In this document: one piece after another, positions 51,837 through 60,527 of the stretch
Position numbering within the stretch: position 1 is the stretch's first letter
How the letters are laid out: every line of letters begins with the position of its first letter
Source: Armatimonadota bacterium
GTDB taxonomy: Bacteria > Armatimonadota > HRBIN16
DNA length: 64,000 nucleotides
Assembly: GCA_026003175.1 (NCBI GenBank)
Contig: BPGT01000001.1
Span: 1,464,839-1,528,838 of the forward strand
Reading direction: 5' to 3'
Notes under the pieces: model-generated
The model's input: the letters and a program-made list of their open reading frames with translations, nothing else
Database searches by the model: none
Told to the model about the DNA's origin: nothing
Program-made: the position numbers and the translations under genes

Positions 51837-53135
51837 CTACAGGTCGCCCATTGCGCGTAGCAGGCGAGCCTGTGCCAGAATATGCTCAGTTCGTGCTTCC
51901 AGCAGGCGGGTGCGCGCTTCGGTGAGGGCGGCAAGGGCATCAATTTGCTCCACAAAGGGAGCCTTGCCTTCCTGTACACGTAATGTCGCGACGCGATACG
52001 CTTCCTCTGCGTCTTTCAACGCAGCGTCGGCGGTAGCAAGGTTCGCAGCGGCGGTCTGGATATCCAGCCATGCCTGGCGCACCTCACTCTCTACCTGCAG
52101 CTGCAGGGCGCGCGCCATCGCAGCCTCTGCGTGCTCGCGGGCGACGGCTTCGCGTACTTGCGCCTGTAACTGCCCACCTGTCCAAATCGGTATGCTGAGC
52201 ACCAGCGCCACCGTATAGCCCGACTGCGCTTTCATTTGCTGCCCCTTTACCCAGTCCTGCGAAGCGGTCAAATACGCCTGCGGCAATAATGTCCCCTCAG
52301 CCGCCCGACGTTCTAACGTCGTCATGCGCAGGCGCGCCTGCTGGGATTGCAGTAAGGCGCGTCGTTGCAAGCCTCTCTTGACGGCTTCCTCCACCGTGTC
52401 GGGTACCGTGAGGACAGGTTGCTCCAGTTCGCGAGGCAGCTCTATCTCGCCGGTCGGCGATAAGCCGATACTCACCTGCAGGTCAATCAGGCTTTTGCGG
52501 AAGTCGTTGGTGGCTGTGGTCAACTCCTGCTTCGCTTCCGCCTCCGCCGCCCGACTGCGCAATACAAACGCCAGCGGCGCCTTGCCGATTTCATACATCT
52601 GCTCCATGATGCGCGTTTGCTCTTGCTGTGCTTCGTAACGCTTCTTTGCTACCTCTACCAGATCCCCACGCAGCAACGCCTGTAAATAGCGCATGGTAAC
52701 CTCCAGACGCACTTCCTGATGCATCTCCTGTACCTCGGCGGACATCGCTTCGGCTTCGGCGCGGGCAGCACGTGCCATCATCTGCAGCCGTCCGCCGGTG
52801 AACAGCGGCAGGGAAAGCTTTACTTGCGAAGAGGCGAAACTGTCGCGTGACGCCATGCGCATGGAGTCAGGCATTACTGCCGGTGCAGAGGTCAGCATGT
52901 TGTCTACCGTGCCCTGTGCCAGCCAGCCCGATACGGAGACCTGTGGCGACAGCATAGCAGACGTCGCCCGGGCGCGAGCGAACGACCCATCCCGACGCGC
53001 CTGCACTGCCTGCAAGCGTGGGTTGTGCTTTTCTGCCAGCGACAGTGCTTCCTGCAGAGTAAGCGCCTGTTGCGCCTGTGACGGCATAAACAACGCAAGT
53101 AGCAGTGTCGCCACTAAAAGACTTCGGTCACACAC
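51837..53135 (-). CDS. TolC-family outer-membrane efflux protein
   Basis: A 432-residue exported protein. The signal peptide (LLVATLLLALFMPSQAQQ) is followed by two OEP domains: ALTLQEALSLAEKHNPRLQAVQARRDGSFARARATSAML, then long alpha-helical hairpins (VRLEVTMRYLQALLRGDLVEVAKKRYEAQ; EVRQAWLDIQTAAANLATADAALKDAEEAYRVATLRVQEGKAPFVEQIDALAAL). It would form the trimeric exit duct of an efflux or type I secretion system; no inner-membrane partner lies beside it. Start is GTG at 53135 behind AAGGAGGT. The presence of TolC supports an outer membrane. Confidence 0.92.
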   Translation of the reverse strand: MCDRSLLVATLLLALFMPSQAQQALTLQEALSLAEKHNPRLQAVQARRDGSFARARATSAMLSPQVSVSGWLAQGTVDNMLTSAPAVMPDSMRMASRDSFASSQVKLSLPLFTGGRLQMMARAARAEAEAMSAEVQEMHQEVRLEVTMRYLQALLRGDLVEVAKKRYEAQQEQTRIMEQMYEIGKAPLAFVLRSRAAEAEAKQELTTATNDFRKSLIDLQVSIGLSPTGEIELPRELEQPVLTVPDTVEEAVKRGLQRRALLQSQQARLRMTTLERRAAEGTLLPQAYLTASQDWVKGQQMKAQSGYTVALVLSIPIWTGGQLQAQVREAVAREHAEAAMARALQLQVESEVRQAWLDIQTAAANLATADAALKDAEEAYRVATLRVQEGKAPFVEQIDALAALTEARTRLLEARTEHILAQARLLRAMGDL

Positions 53136-53383
53136 GATATACCTCCTTATTTTCTATAGCCAATAGAATATTACGCATGTATTGTACGCGATGTATCCCC
53201 AAAGGTCAAGGGAATGATGGGCAGCGGAATCTGCCTGTTTGCTCACCACACCCGACACAACGACAGAGATGGCTTACAGTTGGACATGTTTGCCGAGGAG
53301 GCTTTACGGCACCTGCAAGAGGGGCGCTACACAAAGCTGTGAGGCATCGGGCGCTGGCATGATTTTGGCAATAAACCTCCAGT

Positions 53384-54319
53384 CTATTCTCCATCTTGGT
53401 GTCCTGCGCGCGGATGTGCCTTTCGATACACCTCCTTCAATCGCTCGCGACTCACATGGGTATAAATTTGCGTGGTGGTCAGGTTGGCGTGCCCTAGCAG
53501 CTCCTGTACGGTGCGCAGGTCGGCTCCGCTATCCAGCAGGTGCGTGGCGAACGAATGGCGCAAGGAGTGGGGAGTGGGCTTGAAGCCACTGTTCAACTGC
53601 GGCGCGTAGCGGTCCACCACTCGGCGCACACTGCGGTCGGTCAGGCGCGTCCCGCGTCCGTTCAGAAACAGCCAGCCCTCGTCCCTTACTTGTGCTCTTG
53701 CCAGCAATTGCGGGCGGGCGTGGTTCAGGTACTCGCTTAGCGCCTCTTGCGCCGCTCGCCCGAACAGCACGATTCGCGCCTTGTTGCCCTTGCCGAGCAC
53801 CTGGATAGCGTTCTGGCTCCAGTCGATATCCTGCAGGCGCAGGCTGGTCAGTTCGCCCACGCGCATGCCGGTGGCGTAGAGCAGTTCTAAAATCGCGCGG
53901 TCACGAACCGAGAGCGGATCGTCGCCAGCCGGGGTGGTAAGGAGATGGTCAACCTCCTGCGGAGTCAGTACCTTCGGTAACTGCTGCTCGTGGCGAGGAG
54001 CGTGCACCGCCTGTGCGGGATTGCTCGACACGATGCCCCGATACTGCAGGTACTTGAAGAACGCCCGTAACGCCGCGATTTTGCGCTCGATGCTGCGCGC
54101 CGACATCGCCAGTCGGTGCAGCTCCGCCAGAAACGCTCGCACGGTAGCAGGTTGCACATCCTGCCAGCGTGTGTGGGGGTATTCTCGCTCCAGAAACTCT
54201 GCGAACTGCACGATATCACGGGAATAGCCGCGTAGAGTGTTCTCGGAGGCACGTCGGCGGTGCCGCAGGTCAGCGGCAAAGGCGTCAATCCATGTGTAGA
54301 GGTTATCGGCAGACTCCAT
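53384..54319 (-). CDS. xerC: Tyrosine recombinase XerC
   Basis: A 311-residue recombinase of the Xer type that resolves chromosome dimers at dif. The N-terminal SAM-like domain (NTLRGYSRDIVQFAEFLERE) is followed by the catalytic domain with LLYATGMRVGELTSLRLQDI (Arg), QVLGKGNKARIV (Lys), HSLRHSFATHLLDSGADLRT (His-x-x-Arg), QELLGHANLTTTQIYTHV (His and Tyr nucleophile). The gene overlaps the end of trmFO by 17 bases and is read in the same direction; the trmFO-xerC/codV neighbourhood is conserved in several phyla. It is distinct from the element integrase at 1684. Confidence 0.9.
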   Translation of the reverse strand: MESADNLYTWIDAFAADLRHRRRASENTLRGYSRDIVQFAEFLEREYPHTRWQDVQPATVRAFLAELHRLAMSARSIERKIAALRAFFKYLQYRGIVSSNPAQAVHAPRHEQQLPKVLTPQEVDHLLTTPAGDDPLSVRDRAILELLYATGMRVGELTSLRLQDIDWSQNAIQVLGKGNKARIVLFGRAAQEALSEYLNHARPQLLARAQVRDEGWLFLNGRGTRLTDRSVRRVVDRYAPQLNSGFKPTPHSLRHSFATHLLDSGADLRTVQELLGHANLTTTQIYTHVSRERLKEVYRKAHPRAGHQDGE

Positions 54320-55619
54320 CGAGAAACTCCCTCAGCGACCGTTGCGCCCGTTCCACCTTTGCAGCGATGCGTGCCTGGCGGTCACGCACGGGCGGTTCTG
54401 GCTCCGGTAGCAAGCCGAAATTCGCGTTCATCGGCTGGAAGTCCTTGCCAGCGTAGTGGCTAATATAGTCCAGCAGTGCACCCATCATGGTGTCTGGCGG
54501 TAAAACCACTAGCGGCATCCCCTGTACCACCCGCGCAGCGTTCATCCCGGCAACGATGCCGCACATCGCGCTCTCGATGTAGCCTTCCACACCGGTAATT
54601 TGCCCTGCGAAAAAGATGCCCGCGTCTGAGCGTAGCTGCAGGGTCGGCTCCAACAGGGTAGGGGAGTGAATGTAGGTATTGCGATGCATGACGCCGTAGC
54701 GCACGAACTCCGCATTTTCCAGACCCGGAATCAGACGGAAGACGCGTTTCTGCTCGCCCCACTTCATGCGTGTCTGGCAACCGACCAGCCCGTACAACGT
54801 GCCCTGCAGATTCTCCTGACGCAGCTGCAGCACTGCGTACGGGCGTTTGCCCGTGCGCGGGTCTATCAAGCCCACTGGCTTGAAACGGCTGAAGCGCAGC
54901 GCGTCCCTGCCTCGCGCCGCAATCTCTTCAATGGGCAGGCAGCCTTCGAAGTAGCGTGGCTCCTCGAAATCGTGCGGTTGTATGGTCTCCGCCGATAGCA
55001 GGGCGTCTACGAAGGCTTCGTACTCCTCGCGCGTCATGGGGCAGTTCAGGTAGGCGGCGTCGCCCTTGCCGTAGCGGGAAGCAACGAAGATACGTTCCAT
55101 GTTCAACGTCAGGGCGTCCACGATAGGCGCGACTGCATCGTAGAAGTAAAGGCGTTGACTGCCGGTGAGCCTGCTTATCGCCTGTGCCAGAGAGTCAGAG
55201 GTAAGCGGACCGGTGGCGATAATCAGCGGACGGTCAGAGGGGATGTCAGTCACCTCTTGCCGTACGATTTCTATCAGCGGATGCGCCTCCAACTTCTCCG
55301 TGACCTTCTGGGCGAACAGTTCACGGTCTACCGCCAACGCTTCGCCAGCAGGCACAGCTACTTCTTCGGCGCATTCCAGCACTACCGAGCCAAGCTGCCT
55401 CATCTCCCATTTCAGCAAACCTGAGGCAGTAGTAATCAGGTTGGATTTGAAAGAGTTCGAGCAGACCGGCTCGGCGAGGTACGCGGTCTGATGCACCGGC
55501 GTCTGGCACACCGGGCGCATCTCGTAAAGGCGAACAGGCACGCCGGCGTTTGCCGCCGCCCATGCCGCCTCCGAACCTGCAAAACCGCCTCCAATGATGG
55601 TGAGGTGTGTTTTTGCCAC
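54303..55619 (-). CDS. trmFO: Methylenetetrahydrofolate-tRNA (uracil-5-)-methyltransferase TrmFO
   Basis: A 438-residue FAD enzyme that methylates U54 of tRNA using methylene-THF. The N-terminus is the FAD-binding GGGFAGSEAAWAAANAGVPV; LYEMRP, LAEPVCSNSFKSN, GLLKWEMRQLGSVVLECAEE, ATGPLTSDSLAQAI, YFEGCLPIEEIAARGRDALRF and FFAGQITGVEGYIESAMCGIVAGMNAAR are all family blocks. Start is GTG at 55619, six bases after TATACT and without a Shine-Dalgarno, so translation appears leaderless. Confidence 0.96.
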   Translation of the reverse strand: MAKTHLTIIGGGFAGSEAAWAAANAGVPVRLYEMRPVCQTPVHQTAYLAEPVCSNSFKSNLITTASGLLKWEMRQLGSVVLECAEEVAVPAGEALAVDRELFAQKVTEKLEAHPLIEIVRQEVTDIPSDRPLIIATGPLTSDSLAQAISRLTGSQRLYFYDAVAPIVDALTLNMERIFVASRYGKGDAAYLNCPMTREEYEAFVDALLSAETIQPHDFEEPRYFEGCLPIEEIAARGRDALRFSRFKPVGLIDPRTGKRPYAVLQLRQENLQGTLYGLVGCQTRMKWGEQKRVFRLIPGLENAEFVRYGVMHRNTYIHSPTLLEPTLQLRSDAGIFFAGQITGVEGYIESAMCGIVAGMNAARVVQGMPLVVLPPDTMMGALLDYISHYAGKDFQPMNANFGLLPEPEPPVRDRQARIAAKVERAQRSLREFLDGVCR

Positions 55620-55729
55620 GATTTCAGTATACCCCAGTCTGAAAGACCCCGACTACTATCGGTATTGTAACCGACCTCCTCGCTGTGTCATCATAAAGGA
55701 TGGTATTCTTTCCTTTCAGGAGCAAGCCA

Positions 55730-56323
55730 ATGAACCACCGGACAATTGCTTTTACTCTGGTGGAGCTGCTCGTTGTCATCGCCATTATCGCTTTGCTGGC
55801 GGCGATACTGTTCCCCGTGTTCGCGCAGGTACGGGCGAACGCACGACGTGCTTCCTGCATGAGCCAGCTGCGCCAGATAGGTATGGCAGCGCGCATGTAC
55901 CTGCAGGACTATGACGCCATACCACCCCGATTGAGCGCACTGTATCCCACTTACCAGCCCTCACTGCAACTGTTCATCTGCCCATCCGACTCGCAGAAGG
56001 GACAACATCCGGGCAACCCGCGCCTTGAGGGCAACCTGTACCTGCCGACCGGGGTCAGCTACGACTACATTCCCAACTGGGGCATTGCACATGAGCTGGG
56101 CTGGTGGCAACCGTTCCCCAATTACGGCGAGGGCAAATGGGGCGAGCAGACACCGCTGGTAGACTGCAACTGGCACTGGGCGACCTACTTCAAACTGGAA
56201 AACCGTCGCGACACCCCGCCGTCGGGCGCTAGAGGGTGGGTGCTGGTATTGCTGCAATCTGGTACGGTGAAAACCGTGCATCTGTCGATCTACCCAGACA
56301 GGTTCAGCCCGGATGGAGGTTAG
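55730..56323 (+). CDS. Prepilin-like protein (type II/IV pilin)
   Basis: A 197-residue pseudopilin-like protein. [21 protein letters not shown] with [20 protein letters not shown] is the processed N-terminal helix; Ala precedes the cleavage point as in the prepilin at 31184. The globular part has [12 protein letters not shown] and ends with [19 protein letters not shown]. The ATG at 55730 follows CAGGAGCAAG. It is a second, shorter relative without the long DUF1559 C-terminus. No assembly ATPase or peptidase gene is nearby, so the pilus or secretion machinery must be encoded elsewhere. Confidence 0.85.
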   Translation: MNHRTIAFTLVELLVVIAIIALLAAILFPVFAQVRANARRASCMSQLRQIGMAARMYLQDYDAIPPRLSALYPTYQPSLQLFICPSDSQKGQHPGNPRLEGNLYLPTGVSYDYIPNWGIAHELGWWQPFPNYGEGKWGEQTPLVDCNWHWATYFKLENRRDTPPSGARGWVLVLLQSGTVKTVHLSIYPDRFSPDGG

Positions 56324-56488
56324 GGAGGGCGCGTCCCTGACCCCCATATCGCCGCAGGGTAGCACTGATCCCTAAACCTGCAGATAAGGTACTGGGACCA
56401 ACCTCCTTTGTGTTGCTCTACAGGACACCGTCCTTGTCCCCGCGAATAGGTAAGCGGTTAACCATTCGAGACGAGGAGGTTGCAAAAG

Positions 56489-57718
56489 GTGAAACGCATT
56501 CGGGTTGGAGCCATCGGAACGGGGGGCATCTTTCGCGGGGCGCATCTTTCCGCCTATCCTGACCTGCCTTCCTGCCAGCTGGTGGCTCTGTGTGATGTTT
56601 CGGAGCAGAGTCTAGCCGCTGCCGAGCGGCGCATGAAGGAGCTGTATGAGCAGAAAGCACAACAGGCGGAGGAACGCGGCGATAAGGAGACTGCCGCACG
56701 CCTCAAGCAAGACCTCAAAGAGGTGAAGCGGTATCAGGATGTGCAGACGATGTTGAAAGAGACGCAGCTGGATTTGGTGGACATCTGCACGCAGCCCAAC
56801 CTGCACGCGCCAATGGCGATTGCCGCGCTGGAGGCGGGGGTGCATGTGATGTGTGAGAAGCCGATGGCGCGCACATGGCTGGAGTGTATGCGTGTGGTGG
56901 AAACCGTTCAGCGCACGGGTAGGCTCTACCAGCATAACGAAAACTGGTTGTGGGACCCCTTCTATTACACCGCAAAGAAGCTGATTGACGCCGGGTGGAT
57001 TGGCGAACCGGTGATGATGTTTCTGGCTACCGCGCACGGCGGACCCGAAGGCAACCCCAACTTCTGGAACGCCGAAACGGGCGGTGGCGGTTCCCTGCTG
57101 GATAACGGCATTCATGCTGTCGGCGCGTCGTGGTATCTGTCGGGGATGGAAAAACGTCCGACCATCGTCAAAGCCGCCGAGCCGATAGGCATCACTATCC
57201 GCATGCCTCAGCGTATCCTGTCGGGGCAGTTCCAGCAGGTGCAGGTGGAGGACGATGGGCATATCCTCATTCGCTTCGAGCATCCGCAGACAGGCGCATG
57301 GAGCACCGCGCACGTGGAAGGCTCGTGGAGCCATCGCGACTCGCCCGATACGGTGATTATCGGCACGATGGGCACTATCCGCTTCACCCACGAGGACGAC
57401 CGGCGTATTGTGGTGGTAGAGGACGCCACAGGGAGCTGTCGTCGTGTGGAGGCGACCGGACCCACGTGGGAATACTGGCCTTCCTCTTTCTACGGTGAGA
57501 TACGCAACATGGTGGAATGTGTGCGGAAGGGCGTGCGCTCTATCAGCGACGAACACTTCGGGGCGGAGTGTTCCGCTATTGTGGGCGCAGCGTATCTCTC
57601 GCAGAAGCGGGGCAAGCGCGCGGTCACGCTGACGGAGTTCAAACGCTTCGCGAACGACATCTACCGCCGTTATCCTGACTCGGCGGACACGGAGCTCATC
57701 AGCCGCCTGCTGCCCTGA
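56489..57718 (+). CDS. Gfo/Idh/MocA family oxidoreductase
   Basis: A 409-residue NAD(P)-dependent dehydrogenase. IRVGAIGTGGIFRGAHLSAY is the Rossmann motif; DLVDICTQPNLHAPMAIAAL and VHVMCEKPMARTW follow; the C-terminal domain contains GGGGSLLDNGIHAVGASWYLSGM. An insert of about 40 charged residues (KELYEQKAQQAEERGDKETA...) between the first beta-alpha units makes it longer than the relative at 14773. The GTG at 56489 follows GAGGAGG by eight bases; a TTG at 56480 is an alternative. The substrate is unknown; rhamnose isomerase is the convergent neighbour. Confidence 0.88.
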   Translation: MKRIRVGAIGTGGIFRGAHLSAYPDLPSCQLVALCDVSEQSLAAAERRMKELYEQKAQQAEERGDKETAARLKQDLKEVKRYQDVQTMLKETQLDLVDICTQPNLHAPMAIAALEAGVHVMCEKPMARTWLECMRVVETVQRTGRLYQHNENWLWDPFYYTAKKLIDAGWIGEPVMMFLATAHGGPEGNPNFWNAETGGGGSLLDNGIHAVGASWYLSGMEKRPTIVKAAEPIGITIRMPQRILSGQFQQVQVEDDGHILIRFEHPQTGAWSTAHVEGSWSHRDSPDTVIIGTMGTIRFTHEDDRRIVVVEDATGSCRRVEATGPTWEYWPSSFYGEIRNMVECVRKGVRSISDEHFGAECSAIVGAAYLSQKRGKRAVTLTEFKRFANDIYRRYPDSADTELISRLLP

Positions 57719-57767
57719 CGGAAAATTTGCGAAAAAATGCTGTAAAAGAGGGCAAAAACGCCCGTTG

Positions 57768-57783
57768 TGGTACGAATCTTGCA
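57768..57783 (+). promoter_or_regulatory. Sigma-54-type promoter of a candidate small RNA
   Basis: TGGTACGAATCTTGCA is a close match to the RpoN consensus, with GG and GC ten bases apart. It is nearly the same as the element at 43663, including GTTGTGGTACGA upstream context. The segment before it (57721-57767) is A-rich. Confidence 0.7.
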
Positions 57784-57793
57784 CTATATAGGG

Positions 57794-57905
57794 GGTGGAA
57801 AGCACTGCTGGTTCTACGCTATAGACGCCGCAGCTAAATTACGTGTGAGTTCGTATGCGGTGGTCCCAGGACGCTGTCCCCCCGCGCACCTGGGACCTGT
57901 TTTTC
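57794..57905 (+). ncRNA. Candidate sigma-54-dependent small RNA
   Basis: From about 12 bases after the -12 GC to the T run is roughly 110 bases, without an open frame of any length. It ends in a strong intrinsic terminator (57862-57905) and lies between an oxidoreductase gene and the end of rhaA. Promoter, length and terminator fit a trans-acting sRNA; part could also be antisense to the rhaA 3' end. There is no homology evidence. Confidence 0.45.
57862..57905 (+). terminator. Intrinsic terminator of the candidate small RNA
   Basis: Perfect 9-bp stem GGTCCCAGG (57862-57870) / CCTGGGACC (57889-57897), followed by TGTTTTTC. The minus strand lacks a T run, so it works for plus-strand transcripts, though the hairpin may also protect rhaA mRNA. 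Confidence 0.85.
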
Positions 57906-57908
57906 TTT

Positions 57909-59183
57909 CTATCGCTTCGCCAGCACTTCGCGCTCGTAGCGGCGCACCTCTTCCAGCCATGCTGCGCCAGCGGGCACGCCTTGCGCCTCGCAGTAGTAAT
58001 CCCACACCGCGCTATAGGGCAGGGTCTTCAGCTCTTCCATCAGCGCCAGGCGAGCGGTGCGGTCGCCGGAGGCTTCCAGATCCTTAAGTGTTTGCGTTGG
58101 CTCCAGCAGGGCGATCAACAGTGCTTTCAGCATCGCTCGCGTGCCGATTATCCACGCCGCCACCCGGTTGATGCTGGCGTCGAAGTAGTCCAGCCCAATA
58201 TGCACGCGGTGCAATGCATCTCCGCGCACAATCTCCTCGGCGATGGAGCGGGTTTCGTCGTTGAGTATCACCACGTGGTCGCTATCCCAGCGGATGCCCC
58301 GGCTCACGTGCAGGAGTATCTCCGGCAGGAACAGCAGTACCGCCGAGATTTTGTCCGCAATCTGCTCGGTAGGGTGGAAGTGCCCAGTGTCGATGCATAT
58401 CAGCAATCCGCGCTTCACCGCATAAGGCAGATAGAACTCCCATGACCCCGCGACATACGATTCTGAGCCGATGCCGAACAGTTTGGACTCGACGGCGTCT
58501 TTGACGTATTGCCTGTCCAGCGGCTCTTTGTAAATGGCGTCCAGCGATTCTTTCAGCCTCTGGCGCGGCGCCCAGCGGTCGGCGGGAAGGTCTTTCTCGC
58601 CATCGGGTATCCACAGGTTGTGGATGCATGGGCTACCCTGCGCTTTGCCCATCGCCTCGGCGATTTTGCGGCAGGCGATGGCGTGCTCTATCCAGAACTG
58701 TCGCACCCCGCTATCTGCGCTCGCCAGCGTCCAGCCGTTGCTGGCTAAGGGATGGGCAAAGAACGTGCCGTTGAAATCCAGCGGGATGCCATGCTCTTTC
58801 GACCAGTCTATCCAGCTCTGGAAGTGCTTGGGCTGCAGCTGGTTACGCTCCACTTTCTCGGGATAGTCCACATAGAAGGCGTGCAGGTTCAGGCGATGCT
58901 TGCCGGGGATAAGGCTGTACGCCTTCAGCAGGTCGGCGCGGAGCTCGTCCGGGGTACGCGCTTTGCCGGGGTAGTTGCCGGTTACCGCCAGTCCGCCACC
59001 TAATTCCCCTTCCGGGTTTTCAAAGCCGCCCACATCATCCCCCTGCCAGCAGTGTAGGGAGATGGAAACCGTCTTCATCTGTTCCAGCACCTTATCGGTA
59101 TCCACACCGTAGGCGGCGTACACCTCTCTCGCGTGTTGATAGTGGTGCTCGATCATCTTGCTGTCCAGCCTGGGCATGGTCAT
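57909..59183 (-). CDS. rhaA: L-rhamnose isomerase
   Basis: A 424-residue TIM-barrel enzyme converting L-rhamnose to L-rhamnulose, the first step of rhamnose use. VSISLHCWQGDDVGGFENP and LAVTGNYPGKARTPDELRADL are family hallmarks; LNLHAFYVDYPEKVERN, HGIPLDFNGTFFAHPLA, LWIPDGEKDLPADRWAPRQRL and ICIDTGHFHPTEQIADKISA hold the metal and substrate residues. Length fits the family (about 420). The ATG at 59183 follows GGAGGCACTCAGG. No rhaB or rhaD is in the window. Confidence 0.95.
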   Translation of the reverse strand: MTMPRLDSKMIEHHYQHAREVYAAYGVDTDKVLEQMKTVSISLHCWQGDDVGGFENPEGELGGGLAVTGNYPGKARTPDELRADLLKAYSLIPGKHRLNLHAFYVDYPEKVERNQLQPKHFQSWIDWSKEHGIPLDFNGTFFAHPLASNGWTLASADSGVRQFWIEHAIACRKIAEAMGKAQGSPCIHNLWIPDGEKDLPADRWAPRQRLKESLDAIYKEPLDRQYVKDAVESKLFGIGSESYVAGSWEFYLPYAVKRGLLICIDTGHFHPTEQIADKISAVLLFLPEILLHVSRGIRWDSDHVVILNDETRSIAEEIVRGDALHRVHIGLDYFDASINRVAAWIIGTRAMLKALLIALLEPTQTLKDLEASGDRTARLALMEELKTLPYSAVWDYYCEAQGVPAGAAWLEEVRRYEREVLAKR

Positions 59184-59280
59184 CCTGAGTGCCTCCTTGT
59201 GCTTCGTGGTTGTAGAACCACTTTCGAATTGGACCTGCGCAGACCCTTTCCTGCTCGGCTCGCGACCCCCGGGAGGCTGG

Positions 59281-60510
59281 TCAGTTGGGCAAGACTCTTT
59301 GCGGGGAACGTGTCCGTATCGCTGCTAACAGGCGGCTGAGGAAGAGCGCGTCTGCGGCAATCAACAGCAGGTCGAAGGGTAAGCGAAAACGAATACGGGT
59401 GAAGAACACTGCCTGGATCAGGGCGTCGAGCAGATAAAGAGCGAACAGATAACGTTCGAGGGAAGACATCGGATGCCTTCTTCGCATGGCAAGCCGCAGT
59501 GCCGCTATTGCCAGCAGTGGATAGTATGTGACCAGCATCAACATATCCCGTAGTGTGGACGATTCTGCCTGCGTAGCCAGCCGGTTCCGATAGTGGAAGT
59601 GGTGCATCACCTTCTGGGCATACAACGCGAGCGCCTTGCCCTTGTTCTCCATGATAAAGCGTACCGCCTCTCGGCGGTAAAATGCGTCTCGCTGCACTTC
59701 GGATAGCCCGCGTGCGCGTTCAGCATAAGCGGAGATATCGGTGTTGACGCCGGACTCTGCGGTAGCCTTCGGTGAGTTGCCCAGCAAGAGGTTAATGCCC
59801 GAGTTAGTGGAGAAGGGGATGAATGCGTGGAAGGTAAGATAGTTTCGTACTGCCCATACCCCGATACACGCACCGGTGGTCAGAATCATCGTGGTCAGTA
59901 CGGCACACCCGGCAGGACGTTTATAGAAAAGCAGAACCGTTATCACCAGCACGAACAGAAAGGTCGGAACGGTCAGGGCCAGCCAGCCCATGACCACGCC
60001 TGCCAGCATCGCGCGAGGCAGATTCGGGGTCACAAAAAGCAGATACACAAACGCTACAAGCAGGAATCCGGCGAGGGTTTGCGGATATAGAGTGCCCGCC
60101 GTGTAGAACAGCACGGGGTAGAAACAGACCAGCAGGGCAGCGATCGCTCCAGCCCGCTCGCTGTGCTCGTGGCGCAGCAGGGCAAACAGCAGCAGTACGG
60201 TGGCTGCCAGCAAGACGTAGTTGGTCACGCGGGCGGATCGAACGCCTCCGCCAAACCACCGTACCATCGCCAGCCATAACGGATAGCCCGGTGGACGATA
60301 AGCAGTCGGCTTGGAACCGTTCAGGGAATACATTCCCTTCTCCGTAATGCAGGTTGCGATGGCCCAGTAATCGCGCTCGTCGGAAAAGCGCAAGGAGCTG
60401 CCCAGGCGCGTCGAGTACACCGAGCCTGCAACGATGAAGAGTACCGCAATCAGGCTGGTAAGGCGAAGAGCGTACTTGTCCATCAACAGGATGGGGAATA
60501 CACGCAACAT
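59281..60510 (-). CDS. Glycosyltransferase family 39-like membrane protein
   Basis: A 409-residue integral membrane GT-C enzyme with about ten TM helices. The first periplasmic loop contains SDERDYWAIATCITEKGMYS and an AYRPPGYPLWLAM motif, as in ArnT/PMT-like transferases that use polyprenyl-phosphate sugars; the Asp-Glu pair is the usual catalytic acid region. The ATG at 60510 follows GGAGG and lies 18 bases from the end of the GT4 gene read in the same direction, so the two form an operon for an envelope glycan. Confidence 0.78.
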   Translation of the reverse strand: MLRVFPILLMDKYALRLTSLIAVLFIVAGSVYSTRLGSSLRFSDERDYWAIATCITEKGMYSLNGSKPTAYRPPGYPLWLAMVRWFGGGVRSARVTNYVLLAATVLLLFALLRHEHSERAGAIAALLVCFYPVLFYTAGTLYPQTLAGFLLVAFVYLLFVTPNLPRAMLAGVVMGWLALTVPTFLFVLVITVLLFYKRPAGCAVLTTMILTTGACIGVWAVRNYLTFHAFIPFSTNSGINLLLGNSPKATAESGVNTDISAYAERARGLSEVQRDAFYRREAVRFIMENKGKALALYAQKVMHHFHYRNRLATQAESSTLRDMLMLVTYYPLLAIAALRLAMRRRHPMSSLERYLFALYLLDALIQAVFFTRIRFRLPFDLLLIAADALFLSRLLAAIRTRSPQRVLPN

Positions 60511-60527
60511 CCTGCCTCCTTCTGGTA

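Noticed and set aside
53214-53362. Possible short plus-strand gene between tolC-like and xerC genes
   Set aside because: The ATG lacks a good ribosome site and the frame has no recognisable sequence; another frame shows a helical stretch but no start codon.
57855-58445. Plus-strand frame after the second sigma-54-type promoter
   Set aside because: It lies antisense to rhaA, begins before the strong terminator at 57862-57905 and has no ribosome site.
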